This document shows positions 6,442 to 14,936 of a stretch of 64,000 nucleotides of DNA, in pieces; position 1 is the first letter of the stretch, and every line of letters begins with the position of its first letter. The stretch is from CAWAYR01 sp050250955 (lineage in GTDB: Bacteria > Acidobacteriota > Vicinamibacteria > Vicinamibacterales > UBA2999). The position numbers were made by a program, and so were the translations under genes. The stretch is taken from assembly GCA_050250955.1 (NCBI GenBank), contig JBFWNR010000003.1, forward strand, positions 62,001-126,000. Direction: 5' to 3'. The notes under the pieces were generated by a model. The model saw nothing but the letters and a program-made list of their open reading frames with translations, was not told the DNA's origin and searched no databases.

Positions 6442-9231
6442 TCAAGAGGCCAGACGCTCGAGCGCGCGTTTGGCGTCGATGACGATCGGCAGGTCCGCGT
6501 CGGCCGTCTTCCAGAACTCCAGGAAGTCGGCGTAGGTCGTCCGCGCCTCGTCGCGCCGCCCGGCGCCCTCGTAGGCCTGGGCCAGTCGGAAGCGCGCGAA
6601 GGCGCCGGTGGGGGCCAGCTCCGCGCGGACGTGATCGCGGACCCACGTGAACCCGGCGATCGCCTCGTCCCAGCGCCGGGCAGCCAGGGCGATCTCGGCG
6701 CGGGCGAGCACCAGGTCGTACTCGCGCAGGCTGGGTGTCACCGGTCCGAGGGTGGCCAGCGCGCCCTCGGCATCGCCCTCGGCGAGCTGGGCCAAGGCCC
6801 TGAAGAGCAGCGCCGCCCGGCGGCCGGCCTCGTCGTCGGGCAGCACCGAGAGGGCGGCGGGCAGCGCCTTGCGGGTCGCCGGCGCATCGCGGTTCAACGC
6901 CGCGACGATCAGCCGCTCGTCGGCGGTCTCGTCGGCGGTGCCGTCGCCGGGAATGGCCTCGATGGCCTGCGTGGCCCGCTCGGTGGCCAGGGCCAGCGTC
7001 AACGCGATCGCGGTGCCGGCCTGCACCGCATGGGCGACGGCCGGGGCGCCGGCAGCGGTGAGCAGCCGCTGGGCCTCGTCGCGGACGCGCTCGGCCTCGC
7101 GCAGCTGGCCGCGGTGCAGGGCGACGGCGAGCCGCAGCTGCAGCGTCTCCTTGGGGTCGTCGAAGCTGTTGGCCCAGGCCAGCTGCTCGGCCTCGAGCTC
7201 GGCGTCGCCGGTGGCGCCGGCGATCACCATCAGCAGCGTCCGCACGGCGCCGTCGTCGCGCAGCACCGTGGCGTCCTTCGCCACCGTGCGGGCCTCGTCG
7301 TAGCGGCCCTGGTCGAAGAGCGCCTTGGCCAGGTTGGTCTTGGCGGTGGGTTCCTCGGGCGCGATGGCGACGGCCTCGCGCAGCAGCGACACCGCTTCGT
7401 CGAGGTCGCCGCGCTGCTGGAGGATGAGCGCCAGGTTGACCCGTGAGGCGTATTCGCTCGGATAGGTGGCGATGGTCACCCGGTAGGCCTCGGCCGCCTT
7501 GGCGGCGTCGGGCGCCACGGCGGTGTAGTAGCGGGCGTCGATGTAGAGGCGCTCCACCTCGCTCACCTTGTCGCGCAGCTCGAAGGCCCGCCGGGTGTGC
7601 AGCCGGCTGTTGGCGGCGTCGTTCAGGTTGGCGTAGACGGTCCCGAGCCGGGCGTGGGCCAGCGCGAACTCCGGGTCGAGCTCCACGGCGCGGCGGAACA
7701 TCGGCAGCGCCGAACGGTCGCCGGTGGTGCGGCGGGCGATCATGCCCTGGCTGTAGGCCTTGAGCGCGTCGAGCGACGGCGTCGTCGCCGCCTCGACCGG
7801 GGCGTCGTAGCGGTTGATCGACGCCAGCGACTCGCCGAGCTGTTCGCGCAGGCGCGAGGTGGCACCGCCGAGCTCGCGCAGCACGTCCTCCTTCCGGGCG
7901 GCCTGCGCCTGGCGCTCGGCCAGCACCTCGCCGGTGACGCAGTCCTGCGCCCCCAGGGTGATGACGTAGCTGCTGCCCAGGCTGGCGATCGTGCTGGTCA
8001 GCAGGGCGCGGGCCCCGACCCGCTGGCACAGATCGCGGCCCACCTGGCCGGCCACCGGCGTGCCGGCCGGCTGCTCCATCATCCGCAGCGTGGCCTGGAC
8101 GCGCTGGTCGGGCACGAGGTTCAGGAATGGCGACTGGCGCAGCTGCACGGCCAGCGCCTCGCCGAGCGTGTCGTCGAACATCGCGTCGCCGGTGCGGTTC
8201 TCGAGCGCCGCCAGGACGACCAGGTCGCGCGCCTCGAGCGCCGGGGTGCGGGCCGACTGCCACGTCAGCACGGCGGCGAGGACGGCCGCGGTGGCCAGCG
8301 GCGCCGCCAGCCACCACCAGCGGGAGCGGCCGCCCGGCCGCGGCCCCGCCGGGATGGCCGCCGCCACCGTGCCGGAGACCTGCTCGGTGTCGCGCAGCAG
8401 CCGGCGCAGTTCGGCGCGCAGGTCGGCTGCCGACTGGTGGCGGTGGGCCGGGTCCTTCTCGAGCGCCCGGGCCAGCACGCGGTCGAACTCGCCCGGCAAG
8501 CCGGTGCGCAGCGTGGACGGCGGCGGGGGCGTCTTGCCGAGAATGCCCTCGAAGATGGTCGCCGGCGTGGTGCCCGGAAAGGGCGACTGCCCGGTCGCCA
8601 TCTCGTAGAGCACGACGCCGAGCGAGAAGAGGTCGCTGCGCCCGTCGATGGCCTGGCCGCGGGCCTGTTCCGGCGACATGTAGGCCACGGTGCCGATCGC
8701 CGCCCCGAGGGAGGTCAGCTGGTCGTCGCGGGCGATGGTGGTGTCGACGCCCGTCGCCGCGTCGCCCAGCTTGGCGACGCCGAAGTCCAGCACCTTGAGC
8801 ACGCCGGCGGTGGTGATGAACAGGTTGGCGGGCTTGATGTCGCGGTGCACCACCCCCTGGCGATGCGCGGCGTCGAGCGCCGCGGCGGCGTCGGCGCCGA
8901 AGGTGAGCACCTGATCGACCGGCAGCGCGCCGCGGGCCAGCCGGGCCGACAGCGGCTCGCCGTCGAGCAGCTCCATCACCATGAAGCGCCGGCCGTGGTG
9001 CTCGCCGACGTCGAAGAGGGTGCAGATATTGGCGTGGTTCAGCGACGAGACGATGCGCGCCTCGCGCTGGAAGCGCTCCGCCGCCGCCGGATCGCCGCCC
9101 AGGTCGGCCGGCAGCACCTTGACGGCCACGCGGCGGCCGAGCCGGGTGTCCTCGGCGGCGAAGACCTCGCCCATGGCGCCGCGGCCGAGCGGGGCGAGCA
9201 GTCGATAGTGTCCGAGCGTCTGGCCGATCAT
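6442..9231 (-). CDS. Membrane-anchored Ser/Thr protein kinase with TolB-like and TPR regions, 929 aa
   Basis: The kinase domain occupies about residues 8-275, with the glycine loop GRGAMGEVF, catalytic K38, HRDIKPANL (D131), DFG at 149-151 and a SPEQARG block after the activation loop. It is thus a complete Hanks-type kinase. A single membrane helix lies at about 305-324 (WWWLAAPLATAAVLAAVL). The periplasmic part starts with a TolB/FlgO-like segment (LVVLAALENRTGDAMFDD onward, about 338-480), and then TPR-type helices run to the end. This architecture is abundant in Acidobacteria and myxobacteria, where such kinases act as one-component sensors. The stop at 6442 is followed by a short GCC/AGCC-rich repeat before the next gene. 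Targets and ligand are unknown. Confidence 0.93.
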   Translation of the reverse strand: MIGQTLGHYRLLAPLGRGAMGEVFAAEDTRLGRRVAVKVLPADLGGDPAAAERFQREARIVSSLNHANICTLFDVGEHHGRRFMVMELLDGEPLSARLARGALPVDQVLTFGADAAAALDAAHRQGVVHRDIKPANLFITTAGVLKVLDFGVAKLGDAATGVDTTIARDDQLTSLGAAIGTVAYMSPEQARGQAIDGRSDLFSLGVVLYEMATGQSPFPGTTPATIFEGILGKTPPPPSTLRTGLPGEFDRVLARALEKDPAHRHQSAADLRAELRRLLRDTEQVSGTVAAAIPAGPRPGGRSRWWWLAAPLATAAVLAAVLTWQSARTPALEARDLVVLAALENRTGDAMFDDTLGEALAVQLRQSPFLNLVPDQRVQATLRMMEQPAGTPVAGQVGRDLCQRVGARALLTSTIASLGSSYVITLGAQDCVTGEVLAERQAQAARKEDVLRELGGATSRLREQLGESLASINRYDAPVEAATTPSLDALKAYSQGMIARRTTGDRSALPMFRRAVELDPEFALAHARLGTVYANLNDAANSRLHTRRAFELRDKVSEVERLYIDARYYTAVAPDAAKAAEAYRVTIATYPSEYASRVNLALILQQRGDLDEAVSLLREAVAIAPEEPTAKTNLAKALFDQGRYDEARTVAKDATVLRDDGAVRTLLMVIAGATGDAELEAEQLAWANSFDDPKETLQLRLAVALHRGQLREAERVRDEAQRLLTAAGAPAVAHAVQAGTAIALTLALATERATQAIEAIPGDGTADETADERLIVAALNRDAPATRKALPAALSVLPDDEAGRRAALLFRALAQLAEGDAEGALATLGPVTPSLREYDLVLARAEIALAARRWDEAIAGFTWVRDHVRAELAPTGAFARFRLAQAYEGAGRRDEARTTYADFLEFWKTADADLPIVIDAKRALERLAS

Positions 9232-9315
9232 GGAGAGGGGGCGGTCTCCCGATCATACGTGGAGCGTCGCGCAGCGGTTGCGCCGGGCGACGACACTCAT
9301 GTACAAGTCCGCACC

Positions 9316-10098
9316 ATGCCGATACTGACGCCGCGGGCGGGCCGCTGGCTGGGGGCGCTCCTGGCGGCGTGGGCGCTGCCGGCCGCCGCGCAGGATCACC
9401 AGTACAGCACCGCCGACATCGAGGTGGGGCTGCGCGTCTACGGCGCCCAGTGCCAGCTGTGTCATGGCCCGAACGGCGACATGGTGGCCGGCGTGAACCT
9501 CCGCCTCGGCCGCTTCCCGCGCGCGGTCACCGACGACGACCTGGCCAAGGTGATCGCCGCCGGCGTTCCCGGCGGCCGCATGCCCGGCTTCACGCTGAGC
9601 GCCGCCGAGACCACCGGGCTCGTCGCCCTCATCCGCGCCGGCTTCGACCCGGCCGGCACCGCCGTCAAGGTCGGCAACGTCGATCGCGGCCGGACGCTCT
9701 TCGCCACCGAAAAGGCGGCGTGCGCCACCTGCCACCGGGCACCCGGGGGCAGCGGGCCGCGCACCGCCCCCGACCTCACCGACATCGGCGCCACCCGCAC
9801 CGCCGCGGCGCTGCAGCGGTCGCTGCTCGAGCCGACCCGGGCCATGCTGCCGATCAACCGGCCAGTCACCATCGTCACCAGGAGCGGCGCGACCATTCGC
9901 GGCCGACGCACCAACGAGGACACCTTCTCGGTGCAGCTCGTGGACGACCAGGAGCGGCTCGTCACCGTGCGGAAGGCCGACATGGCGTCGATGACGCTGG
10001 CCAGGGAGTCGCCGATGCCGTCGATGGCCAAGCGGCTGTCGGCCGACGAAGTGGCCGACCTGGTCGCCTATCTCCTGTCGCTGCGAGGTGTCCAATGA
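9316..10098 (+). CDS. Exported diheme cytochrome c, partner of the PQQ alcohol dehydrogenase, 260 aa
   Basis: The ATG at 9316 begins a signal peptide of about 26 residues (ALPAAAQ). Two heme sites are visible: C46-Q-L-C49-H50 with M89 as a likely distal ligand, and C136-A-T-C139-H140 in a second domain. The C-terminal half contains VTIVTRSGATIRGRRTNED, a module common after the heme site in large cytochromes of planctomycetes and acidobacteria. The stop codon overlaps the start of the following dehydrogenase (ATGA), so the two are translationally coupled. This makes it the probable physiological electron acceptor of the dehydrogenase, which itself lacks a heme domain. The kinase gene diverges on the other side with an 84-base gap. 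Confidence 0.93.
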   Translation: MPILTPRAGRWLGALLAAWALPAAAQDHQYSTADIEVGLRVYGAQCQLCHGPNGDMVAGVNLRLGRFPRAVTDDDLAKVIAAGVPGGRMPGFTLSAAETTGLVALIRAGFDPAGTAVKVGNVDRGRTLFATEKAACATCHRAPGGSGPRTAPDLTDIGATRTAAALQRSLLEPTRAMLPINRPVTIVTRSGATIRGRRTNEDTFSVQLVDDQERLVTVRKADMASMTLARESPMPSMAKRLSADEVADLVAYLLSLRGVQ

Positions 10099-11750
10099 GC
10101 CGTCCACCGACGATCGTGCTGACCCTGCTCGCCGCGGTGACGGCCGGATCGTTCGTCCTCGATGCGCAGGTGACCTCGGAGCGGCTGCTGAACGCCGCGC
10201 GCGAGCCGCGCAACTGGCTGACCTACGGCGGCACCTACACCAGCCAGCGCTACAGCACGCTCAGCGAGATCACGCCCGCCAACGTCACCCGCCTCGAATC
10301 GAAGTGGGTGGTGCAGAACCAGGTGTTCGGCGCCTGGCAGTCCAACCCGCTGGTCGTCGACGGGGTGATGTACCTGACCCAGCGGCCCAACGACGTGATG
10401 GCGGTGGACGCCCGCACCGGATCGCTCTACTGGACGTTCCGCCACACGCCGTCGCCCGACGCCAAGGTGTGCTGCGGCGCCAACAACCGCGGCGTGGCGA
10501 TGCTCGGCGACCTGCTGTTCATGGGCACGCTCGACGCCCGGCTCATCGCCGTCGACGCCGTCACCGGCAAGGCGCGCTGGAACGTCGAGGTCGGCGACGT
10601 CAAGGCCGGCTACTCGATCACGATGGCGCCGCTGGTCGTGAAGGACAAGGTGCTGGTCGGCGTCGGCGGCGGCGAATACGGCATCCGCGGCTTCGTCGCC
10701 GCCTACGACGCGAAGACCGGCAAGGAAGCCTGGAAGTTCTACACGATTCCCGGTCCCGGCGAGCCCGGCCACGACACCTGGGAGGGCGACGACTGGAAGA
10801 CCGGCGGCGCCCCGGCCTGGGTCACCGGGTCCTACGACCCGGAACTGAACCTCGTCTATTGGGGCATCGGCAACCCCGGCCCCGACTGGAACCCGAAACA
10901 GCGGCCCGGCGACAACCTCTACTCCGACTGCGCCATCGCCCTGGACGCCGACACCGGGCAGCTCAAGTGGTACTTCCAGTTCACGCCCAACGACCCCTAC
11001 GACTACGACTCGGTGCAGGTGCCGGTGCTGGTCGATCGGCCGTGGAAGGGCCAGCCGCGCAAGCTCATGCTGTGGGCCAACCGCAACGGCTACTTCTACG
11101 TGCTCGACCGCGTCACCGGCGAGTTCCTGTCCGGCACGCCGTTCGTGAAGGTCAACTGGTCGAGCGGGCTGGACGCGAAGGGCCGGCCGATCCCGACGCC
11201 GCAGCCGCAGGGGTCGCCGACCTATCCTGGCAACCAGGGCGGCACCAACTGGTACGTGCCGTCCTACAGCCCGCGCACCGGCCTCTTCTACTTCTCCGCC
11301 TGGGAGAACTACGGCACCATCTACCGCCCCGAGGAGGCCGAGTACACGCCGGGCCAGCTCTTCGTCGGCGGCGGCTTCACCGTGGCCACCCCGGCCCCCG
11401 GTGCGCCGACCATCGGCATCGGCCGGCGCGGGCCGATCAACAACTGGACCGACGAGGTCGGCAACGGCGCCGTCATGGCCGTCGATCCCGACACCGGCCA
11501 GACCAGGTGGAAGTTCCGCCAGCACGACGTGAGCGACGCCGGGATGCTGACCACGGCCAGCGACCTGCTCTTCACCGGCGGCCGCGAGGGCCACTTCCTG
11601 GCGCTGGACGCCCGCAGCGGCACGCTGCTCTGGTCGGCCAGCCTCGGCGGCCAGATCGTGATGGGCCCGATCACCTACCAGGTGGAGGGCAGGCAGTACG
11701 TGTCGGTCATCGCCGGGCACACGCTGGTGACGTTCGGGCTGCGCGACTAG
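10095..11750 (+). CDS. PQQ-dependent alcohol dehydrogenase, lanthanide-type signature, 551 aa
   Basis: An eight-bladed quinoprotein dehydrogenase with a signal peptide (residues 1-24). Visible active-site features are the vicinal cysteines C126-C127, metal ligands E194 (GGGEYG) and N260 (GIGNPGPDWN), and catalytic D303. The key triplet is D303-Y-D305. A second Asp two residues after the catalytic one marks the lanthanide-using enzymes (XoxF, ExaF, PedH), while Ca2+-using MxaF and ExaA carry Ala or Ser there. No heme domain is present, unlike quinohemoprotein dehydrogenases; the coupled diheme cytochrome gene supplies that role. The substrate class (methanol, ethanol or larger alcohols) cannot be read from the sequence. 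No PQQ biosynthesis genes lie in the window. Two facing REP copies follow the stop. Confidence 0.93.
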   Translation: MSRPPTIVLTLLAAVTAGSFVLDAQVTSERLLNAAREPRNWLTYGGTYTSQRYSTLSEITPANVTRLESKWVVQNQVFGAWQSNPLVVDGVMYLTQRPNDVMAVDARTGSLYWTFRHTPSPDAKVCCGANNRGVAMLGDLLFMGTLDARLIAVDAVTGKARWNVEVGDVKAGYSITMAPLVVKDKVLVGVGGGEYGIRGFVAAYDAKTGKEAWKFYTIPGPGEPGHDTWEGDDWKTGGAPAWVTGSYDPELNLVYWGIGNPGPDWNPKQRPGDNLYSDCAIALDADTGQLKWYFQFTPNDPYDYDSVQVPVLVDRPWKGQPRKLMLWANRNGYFYVLDRVTGEFLSGTPFVKVNWSSGLDAKGRPIPTPQPQGSPTYPGNQGGTNWYVPSYSPRTGLFYFSAWENYGTIYRPEEAEYTPGQLFVGGGFTVATPAPGAPTIGIGRRGPINNWTDEVGNGAVMAVDPDTGQTRWKFRQHDVSDAGMLTTASDLLFTGGREGHFLALDARSGTLLWSASLGGQIVMGPITYQVEGRQYVSVIAGHTLVTFGLRD

Positions 11751-11786
11751 GACGGCGTGGCGATTCGACCTGGTGACCGTCGGGTA

Positions 11787-11842
11787 CGTAGGGCAGCCCT
11801 TCAGGGCTGCCGCTCCCGGCGGAGCTGAAGCTCCGCCCTGCG
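11787..11842. repeat. Pair of facing REP-like palindromes (copies 2 and 3)
   Basis: The first unit is a GTAG head at 11788-11791 followed by GGCAGCCC-TTCA-GGGCTGCC (11792-11811). After six bases the second unit is GGCGGAGC-TGAA-GCTCCGCC (11818-11837) followed by CTGCG. Each is a perfect 8-bp hairpin with a tetraloop, and the two are in opposite orientation, forming a BIME-like pair. The pair lies between the alcohol dehydrogenase and lipoprotein genes, where it may terminate transcription or protect the upstream mRNA 3' end. Confidence 0.8.
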
Positions 11843-11901
11843 CGAGGACGTAGCCTGCTGTCCCGAGGTGTGGCAGCTGCAACCGATTGAAAGGGGCCAC
11901 C

Positions 11902-12384
11902 ATGCGACGACTCGTCACGATCACCCTGTGTACGCTGGTCGTGACCGCCTGCGGCTCCGACTCCGCCACGGCGCCTCAGAGCCCGCCGGCCGCCAGTCAG
12001 GGTGGCGGCGCGGCGGCGCCGGCGCAGCGCGCGGTCAACCGCTGCCCGCTCACCGCCGAGCAGGTCAGCGCCGCCGTCGGCGGCGCGGTCGACGGTCCCG
12101 ACTCGAGCTGCAGCTTCTTCGCCGAGGACAAGGCCCTGCCGAATGCCGCGTTCGTCGCCCAGGCACGCGAGGCGTGTTCCGAGGAGATGCGCCGCGAATT
12201 CGACTACGCCGACGGGGTGGCCGATCTGGGGCACCCGGCGTACGTCAAGGACGGCGGCGACGGGTCGTGGGTGCTGGTGTGCACCGGCAACGCCCCGTTC
12301 GAGATTCGCGTCGACGTCGCCAACGACGAGCGGGCCCGGGCGGCCGCGGTGGCCCTGGCGCGGGTCGTGCTCGCGGCGCGTTGA
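11902..12384 (+). CDS. Putative lipoprotein of unknown function, 160 aa
   Basis: The ATG at 11902 is preferred over an in-frame TTG at 11887, because AAAGGGG lies 5 bases upstream of it. The signal peptide ends in a lipobox V-T-A-C with C17 as the lipidated residue. A Ser/Pro/Ala-rich linker follows to about residue 50. The folded part starts with CPLTAEQVSAAVGGAV and has several cysteines (in NRCPL, SSCSF, REACS and VLVCTG), suggesting disulfides. The CxLTxxEVsaalG layout recalls the DUF3558-type lipoprotein pattern, but I hold that only weakly. No operon partner is evident; REP elements separate it from the upstream gene. Confidence 0.8.
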   Translation: MRRLVTITLCTLVVTACGSDSATAPQSPPAASQGGGAAAPAQRAVNRCPLTAEQVSAAVGGAVDGPDSSCSFFAEDKALPNAAFVAQAREACSEEMRREFDYADGVADLGHPAYVKDGGDGSWVLVCTGNAPFEIRVDVANDERARAAAVALARVVLAAR

Positions 12385-12466
12385 TTCGCTGAGAACGTCC
12401 CGGCGTCAGCGTCGCGGGGAATCGACAAGAAAGCGCCACCTCTCGGCTGCCGGGAGCCGTTCCTTC

Positions 12467-13666
12467 ATGGACGTCGTCGAGCGCATCCAGCGATTCAACC
12501 TCGGGCGCGATCCGGAGCGCCTGGCGATGAAGTACGCCAACATGCGCGGCGACGCGTTCATCTTCCTGCGCGCCAGCTGTCACCTCTACTACGACCGCCT
12601 GCCCGACGCGGCGGTCCTCTGCCGCGCCCCGGCGGTGTGGGCGTGCGGCGACCTCCACCTCGAGAACTTCGGCAGCTACAAGGGCGACAACCGGCAGGTC
12701 TACTTCGACCTCAACGACTTCGACGAAAGCGTGCTGGCGCCGGCCACCTGGGACGTGGTCCGCTTCCTCAGCAGCGTCGTGGTCGGCCGCCACAGCCTCG
12801 CGGCCGGGCGGACCCGGGCGCGCGAGCTGTGCGAACGCTTCCTCGCCGCCTACTCGACCGCGCTGGCCATCGGCCAGGCGCGCTGGCTCGAGCGCGAGAC
12901 GGCACCCAGCCCCGTGGCGGAACTCTTGAGGTCGCTGCGCGACCGCCGCCGCGTCGATCTCCTCGACTCGCGCACCGTGCGGAAGGGGAAGCGTCGCCGT
13001 CTGCGCGTGGACGGCCGCAAGGCCCTCAGCGCCTCCGAGGATCAGCAGGCGCGGGTCACGGCGGCGATCGAACGCTGCCGGATCGGCGGCCAGGACGCAA
13101 AGTTCTTCACCGTGCTCGACGTCGCCCGCCGTATCGCCGGCAACGGCAGCCTCGGCCAGGATCGCTATGTGGTCCTGGTGCGCGGCCGCGGCCATCCCGA
13201 CGGCAACTTCCTGTTCGATCTCAAGGCGGCGCCACGCTCGTCGCTGGCCGGCCACACCCCGCTGACGCAACCGCGCTGGCCGAACGAAGCCGAGCGGGTC
13301 GTGGCCATCCAGCGCCGTGTGCAGGCCATCCCGCCGGCCTTCCTCCACACCCTGACGATGGGCGGCACGGCCTACGTCCTGCGCGACCTGCAGCCCAGCC
13401 AGGACCGCGTGGAGCTGGCGCGAAGCCGGGGCCAGCGCCGGCACGCCGACCATCTCATGGCGGTGATGGGCCAGTGCGTGGCGTGGGCCCACCTGCGCGC
13501 CGGCGGCCGGCAAGGCTCCGCCACCGCCGACGCGCTCATCGACTTCGGAAAGGACTCGCGCTGGCACCGCCCGGTGCTCGACGCCGCACGAGCCGCCGCC
13601 GCGCAGGTGGAGGCCGACTGGGCGACGTTCGCCGAGGCCTACGACGACGGCGCGTTCGACGTCTGA
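12467..13666 (+). CDS. DUF2252 family protein, 399 aa
   Basis: A cytoplasmic protein of the DUF2252 family. Signature blocks are MRGDAFIFLRAS near residue 25, WACGDLHLENFGSYKG near residue 58 and VYFDLNDFDES near residue 79. These resemble the HGDLHxxN and FDxxD motifs of aminoglycoside phosphotransferase and HipA-like kinases, so an atypical kinase fold is plausible. The C-terminal half has FDLKAAPRSS and YVLRDLQPSQDRV, also typical of the family. The biochemical activity of DUF2252 is not established as far as I know. Its last 28 bases overlap the end of nqrM on the opposite strand, so the two genes converge with no intergenic space. Confidence 0.92.
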   Translation: MDVVERIQRFNLGRDPERLAMKYANMRGDAFIFLRASCHLYYDRLPDAAVLCRAPAVWACGDLHLENFGSYKGDNRQVYFDLNDFDESVLAPATWDVVRFLSSVVVGRHSLAAGRTRARELCERFLAAYSTALAIGQARWLERETAPSPVAELLRSLRDRRRVDLLDSRTVRKGKRRRLRVDGRKALSASEDQQARVTAAIERCRIGGQDAKFFTVLDVARRIAGNGSLGQDRYVVLVRGRGHPDGNFLFDLKAAPRSSLAGHTPLTQPRWPNEAERVVAIQRRVQAIPPAFLHTLTMGGTAYVLRDLQPSQDRVELARSRGQRRHADHLMAVMGQCVAWAHLRAGGRQGSATADALIDFGKDSRWHRPVLDAARAAAAQVEADWATFAEAYDDGAFDV

Positions 13667-13845
13667 GACGGTCTCGCCACCCGCAACGGGCAGGCGTCGC
13701 ACGAGGGCGCGTCGTCGGGCCGGGTGCCGGGCTGGAGCGCGCCGCACGATCCCCGCAGGCAGCGGCCGGTGAGCCGCTGGCCGAGCGCCATCACCAGCAT
13801 GACGGCGGCGACGAGACCGATCGACAGGAGCGCGATGGCGATCAT
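13639..13845 (-). CDS. nqrM: NqrM, Na+-NQR maturation factor, 68 aa
   Basis: This short gene completes the nqr operon. It encodes one N-terminal membrane helix (residues 1-22), then a cysteine pattern C29, C34 (in RGSCGAL), C49 and C52. NqrM (DUF539) is needed to assemble Na+-NQR, probably by delivering iron to the membrane cysteine site formed by NqrD and NqrE. The GSCGxL motif and the position straight after apbE are diagnostic. Its ATG overlaps the apbE stop (ATGA), so it is translationally coupled. The C-terminal tail is longer and more basic than in Vibrio NqrM. The end overlaps the convergent DUF2252 gene. Confidence 0.88.
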   Translation of the reverse strand: MIAIALLSIGLVAAVMLVMALGQRLTGRCLRGSCGALQPGTRPDDAPSCDACPLRVARPSQTSNAPSS

Positions 13846-14936
13846 CGGGGCCCTTGGTCCATAGTACTCACCAGCCCGTCGAACGGCGCGGTCCGCCGCT
13901 CCTCGACGCCCTGGTCGGTGCGGATGAGGAACAGCGCCGCCAGCTCCAGCCGCTCGGCCAGCGCCGGGCCCGCGTCGGGGCCGAGCACCAGCAGTGCGGT
14001 CGCCAGCGCGTCGGCCCGCACGCACTCCGCCGCCACCACCGACACCGACACCAGGCGATGATCCACCGCCCGCCCGGTGCGGGGGTCGATGACGTGGGCG
14101 AGGCGGCGCCCGTTCACCTCGCGGTAGTTGCGGTAGCTGCCCGAGGTGGCGATGGCGCGGTGGTCCAGGGGGATGACGCGGGCGATCTGCCGGGTGCCCT
14201 CCTCCGGCTGCTCGATGGCGACGCGCCACGGCCGGCCGTCGGCGTTCACGCCGCGCGCCACCAGTTCGCCGCCGACGTCGACGAGAAAGCCGGCCTGATC
14301 ACGGGCCTCCAGCAGCTCGGCGATGCGGTCGGCGGCGTAGCCGGGCGCCAGGGCCGACAGGTCGCACTCCACCTCGGGCGTGCGCTTGCGAATCCACGCC
14401 CCGTGCGGATCCAGCTCGACCAGGTCCATGCCGGCGTTGGCGCGCAGCGCGGCCAGGGTGGCGTCGTCGGGCGGCGCGGCGTGGTCGTCGGCCGCCGGCC
14501 CGAACCCCCAGGCCCGGAGAATCGGCAGCACGGTGACGTCGAAGGCGCCGTCGGTCTCGGCGGCGAGGCGGGCCGCCCACGCGAACACCGCGAAGGTCTC
14601 GGGCGCGACCGGAAACGGCTCGACGCTGCGCGACTGGTTGAAGCGCGACAGCTCCGATGCCGGATCGTAGGTGGACATCAGACCTTCGATGCGGGTCAGC
14701 AGGTCGCGGATCTGCCGGTCGATGCTCTCGCGCTCTCCGGCGGCGAGCGCGCCCGATCCGGGCACCAGCTTCACCGACCAGGTGGAGCCCATGGTCGGCC
14801 CGCGCAGCTCGACTTCGCGCGCCGGCTCGGCACCACGACACCCGGCAGCCACCCACACCAGCGACAGCCCGGCCAGCAGGCCGACGAGCCTCGACCCGGC
14901 GCCGTTAGCCGAAGTCGTCGAAGAGGATGTTGTCAC
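13842..14936 (-). CDS. apbE: FAD:protein FMN transferase (ApbE), about 364 aa
   Basis: ApbE attaches FMN covalently to threonine in proteins such as NqrB and NqrC, both encoded in the same operon. The hallmark RGPTMGSTWSVKL starts the mature domain, and VIDPRTGRAVDHRLVSVSV plus the ADALATALLVLG segment form the catalytic end. The N-terminus has a lipoprotein-type signal (LVGLLAGLSLVWVAAGC), as usual for periplasmic ApbE. The start is uncertain: I chose the in-frame GTG at 14936, which overlaps the 3' end of nqrF by about 30 bases. An ATG at 14975 would add 13 residues before the signal. The stop overlaps nqrM. Confidence 0.92.
   Translation of the reverse strand: MTTSSSTTSANGAGSRLVGLLAGLSLVWVAAGCRGAEPAREVELRGPTMGSTWSVKLVPGSGALAAGERESIDRQIRDLLTRIEGLMSTYDPASELSRFNQSRSVEPFPVAPETFAVFAWAARLAAETDGAFDVTVLPILRAWGFGPAADDHAAPPDDATLAALRANAGMDLVELDPHGAWIRKRTPEVECDLSALAPGYAADRIAELLEARDQAGFLVDVGGELVARGVNADGRPWRVAIEQPEEGTRQIARVIPLDHRAIATSGSYRNYREVNGRRLAHVIDPRTGRAVDHRLVSVSVVAAECVRADALATALLVLGPDAGPALAERLELAALFLIRTDQGVEERRTAPFDGLVSTMDQGPR

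Noticed and set aside
6419..9315. Long open frames on the + strand and a second minus-strand frame across the kinase gene, some over 800 codons
   Set aside because: They are rich in Arg, Gly, Ala and Pro with no domain character. The kinase frame has all catalytic motifs; the others arise from GC-rich third positions.
12467..13666. DUF2252 gene as an aminoglycoside phosphotransferase
   Set aside because: The GDLHLENFG block resembles the kinase loop, but the whole protein follows the DUF2252 pattern, for which no antibiotic activity is established.
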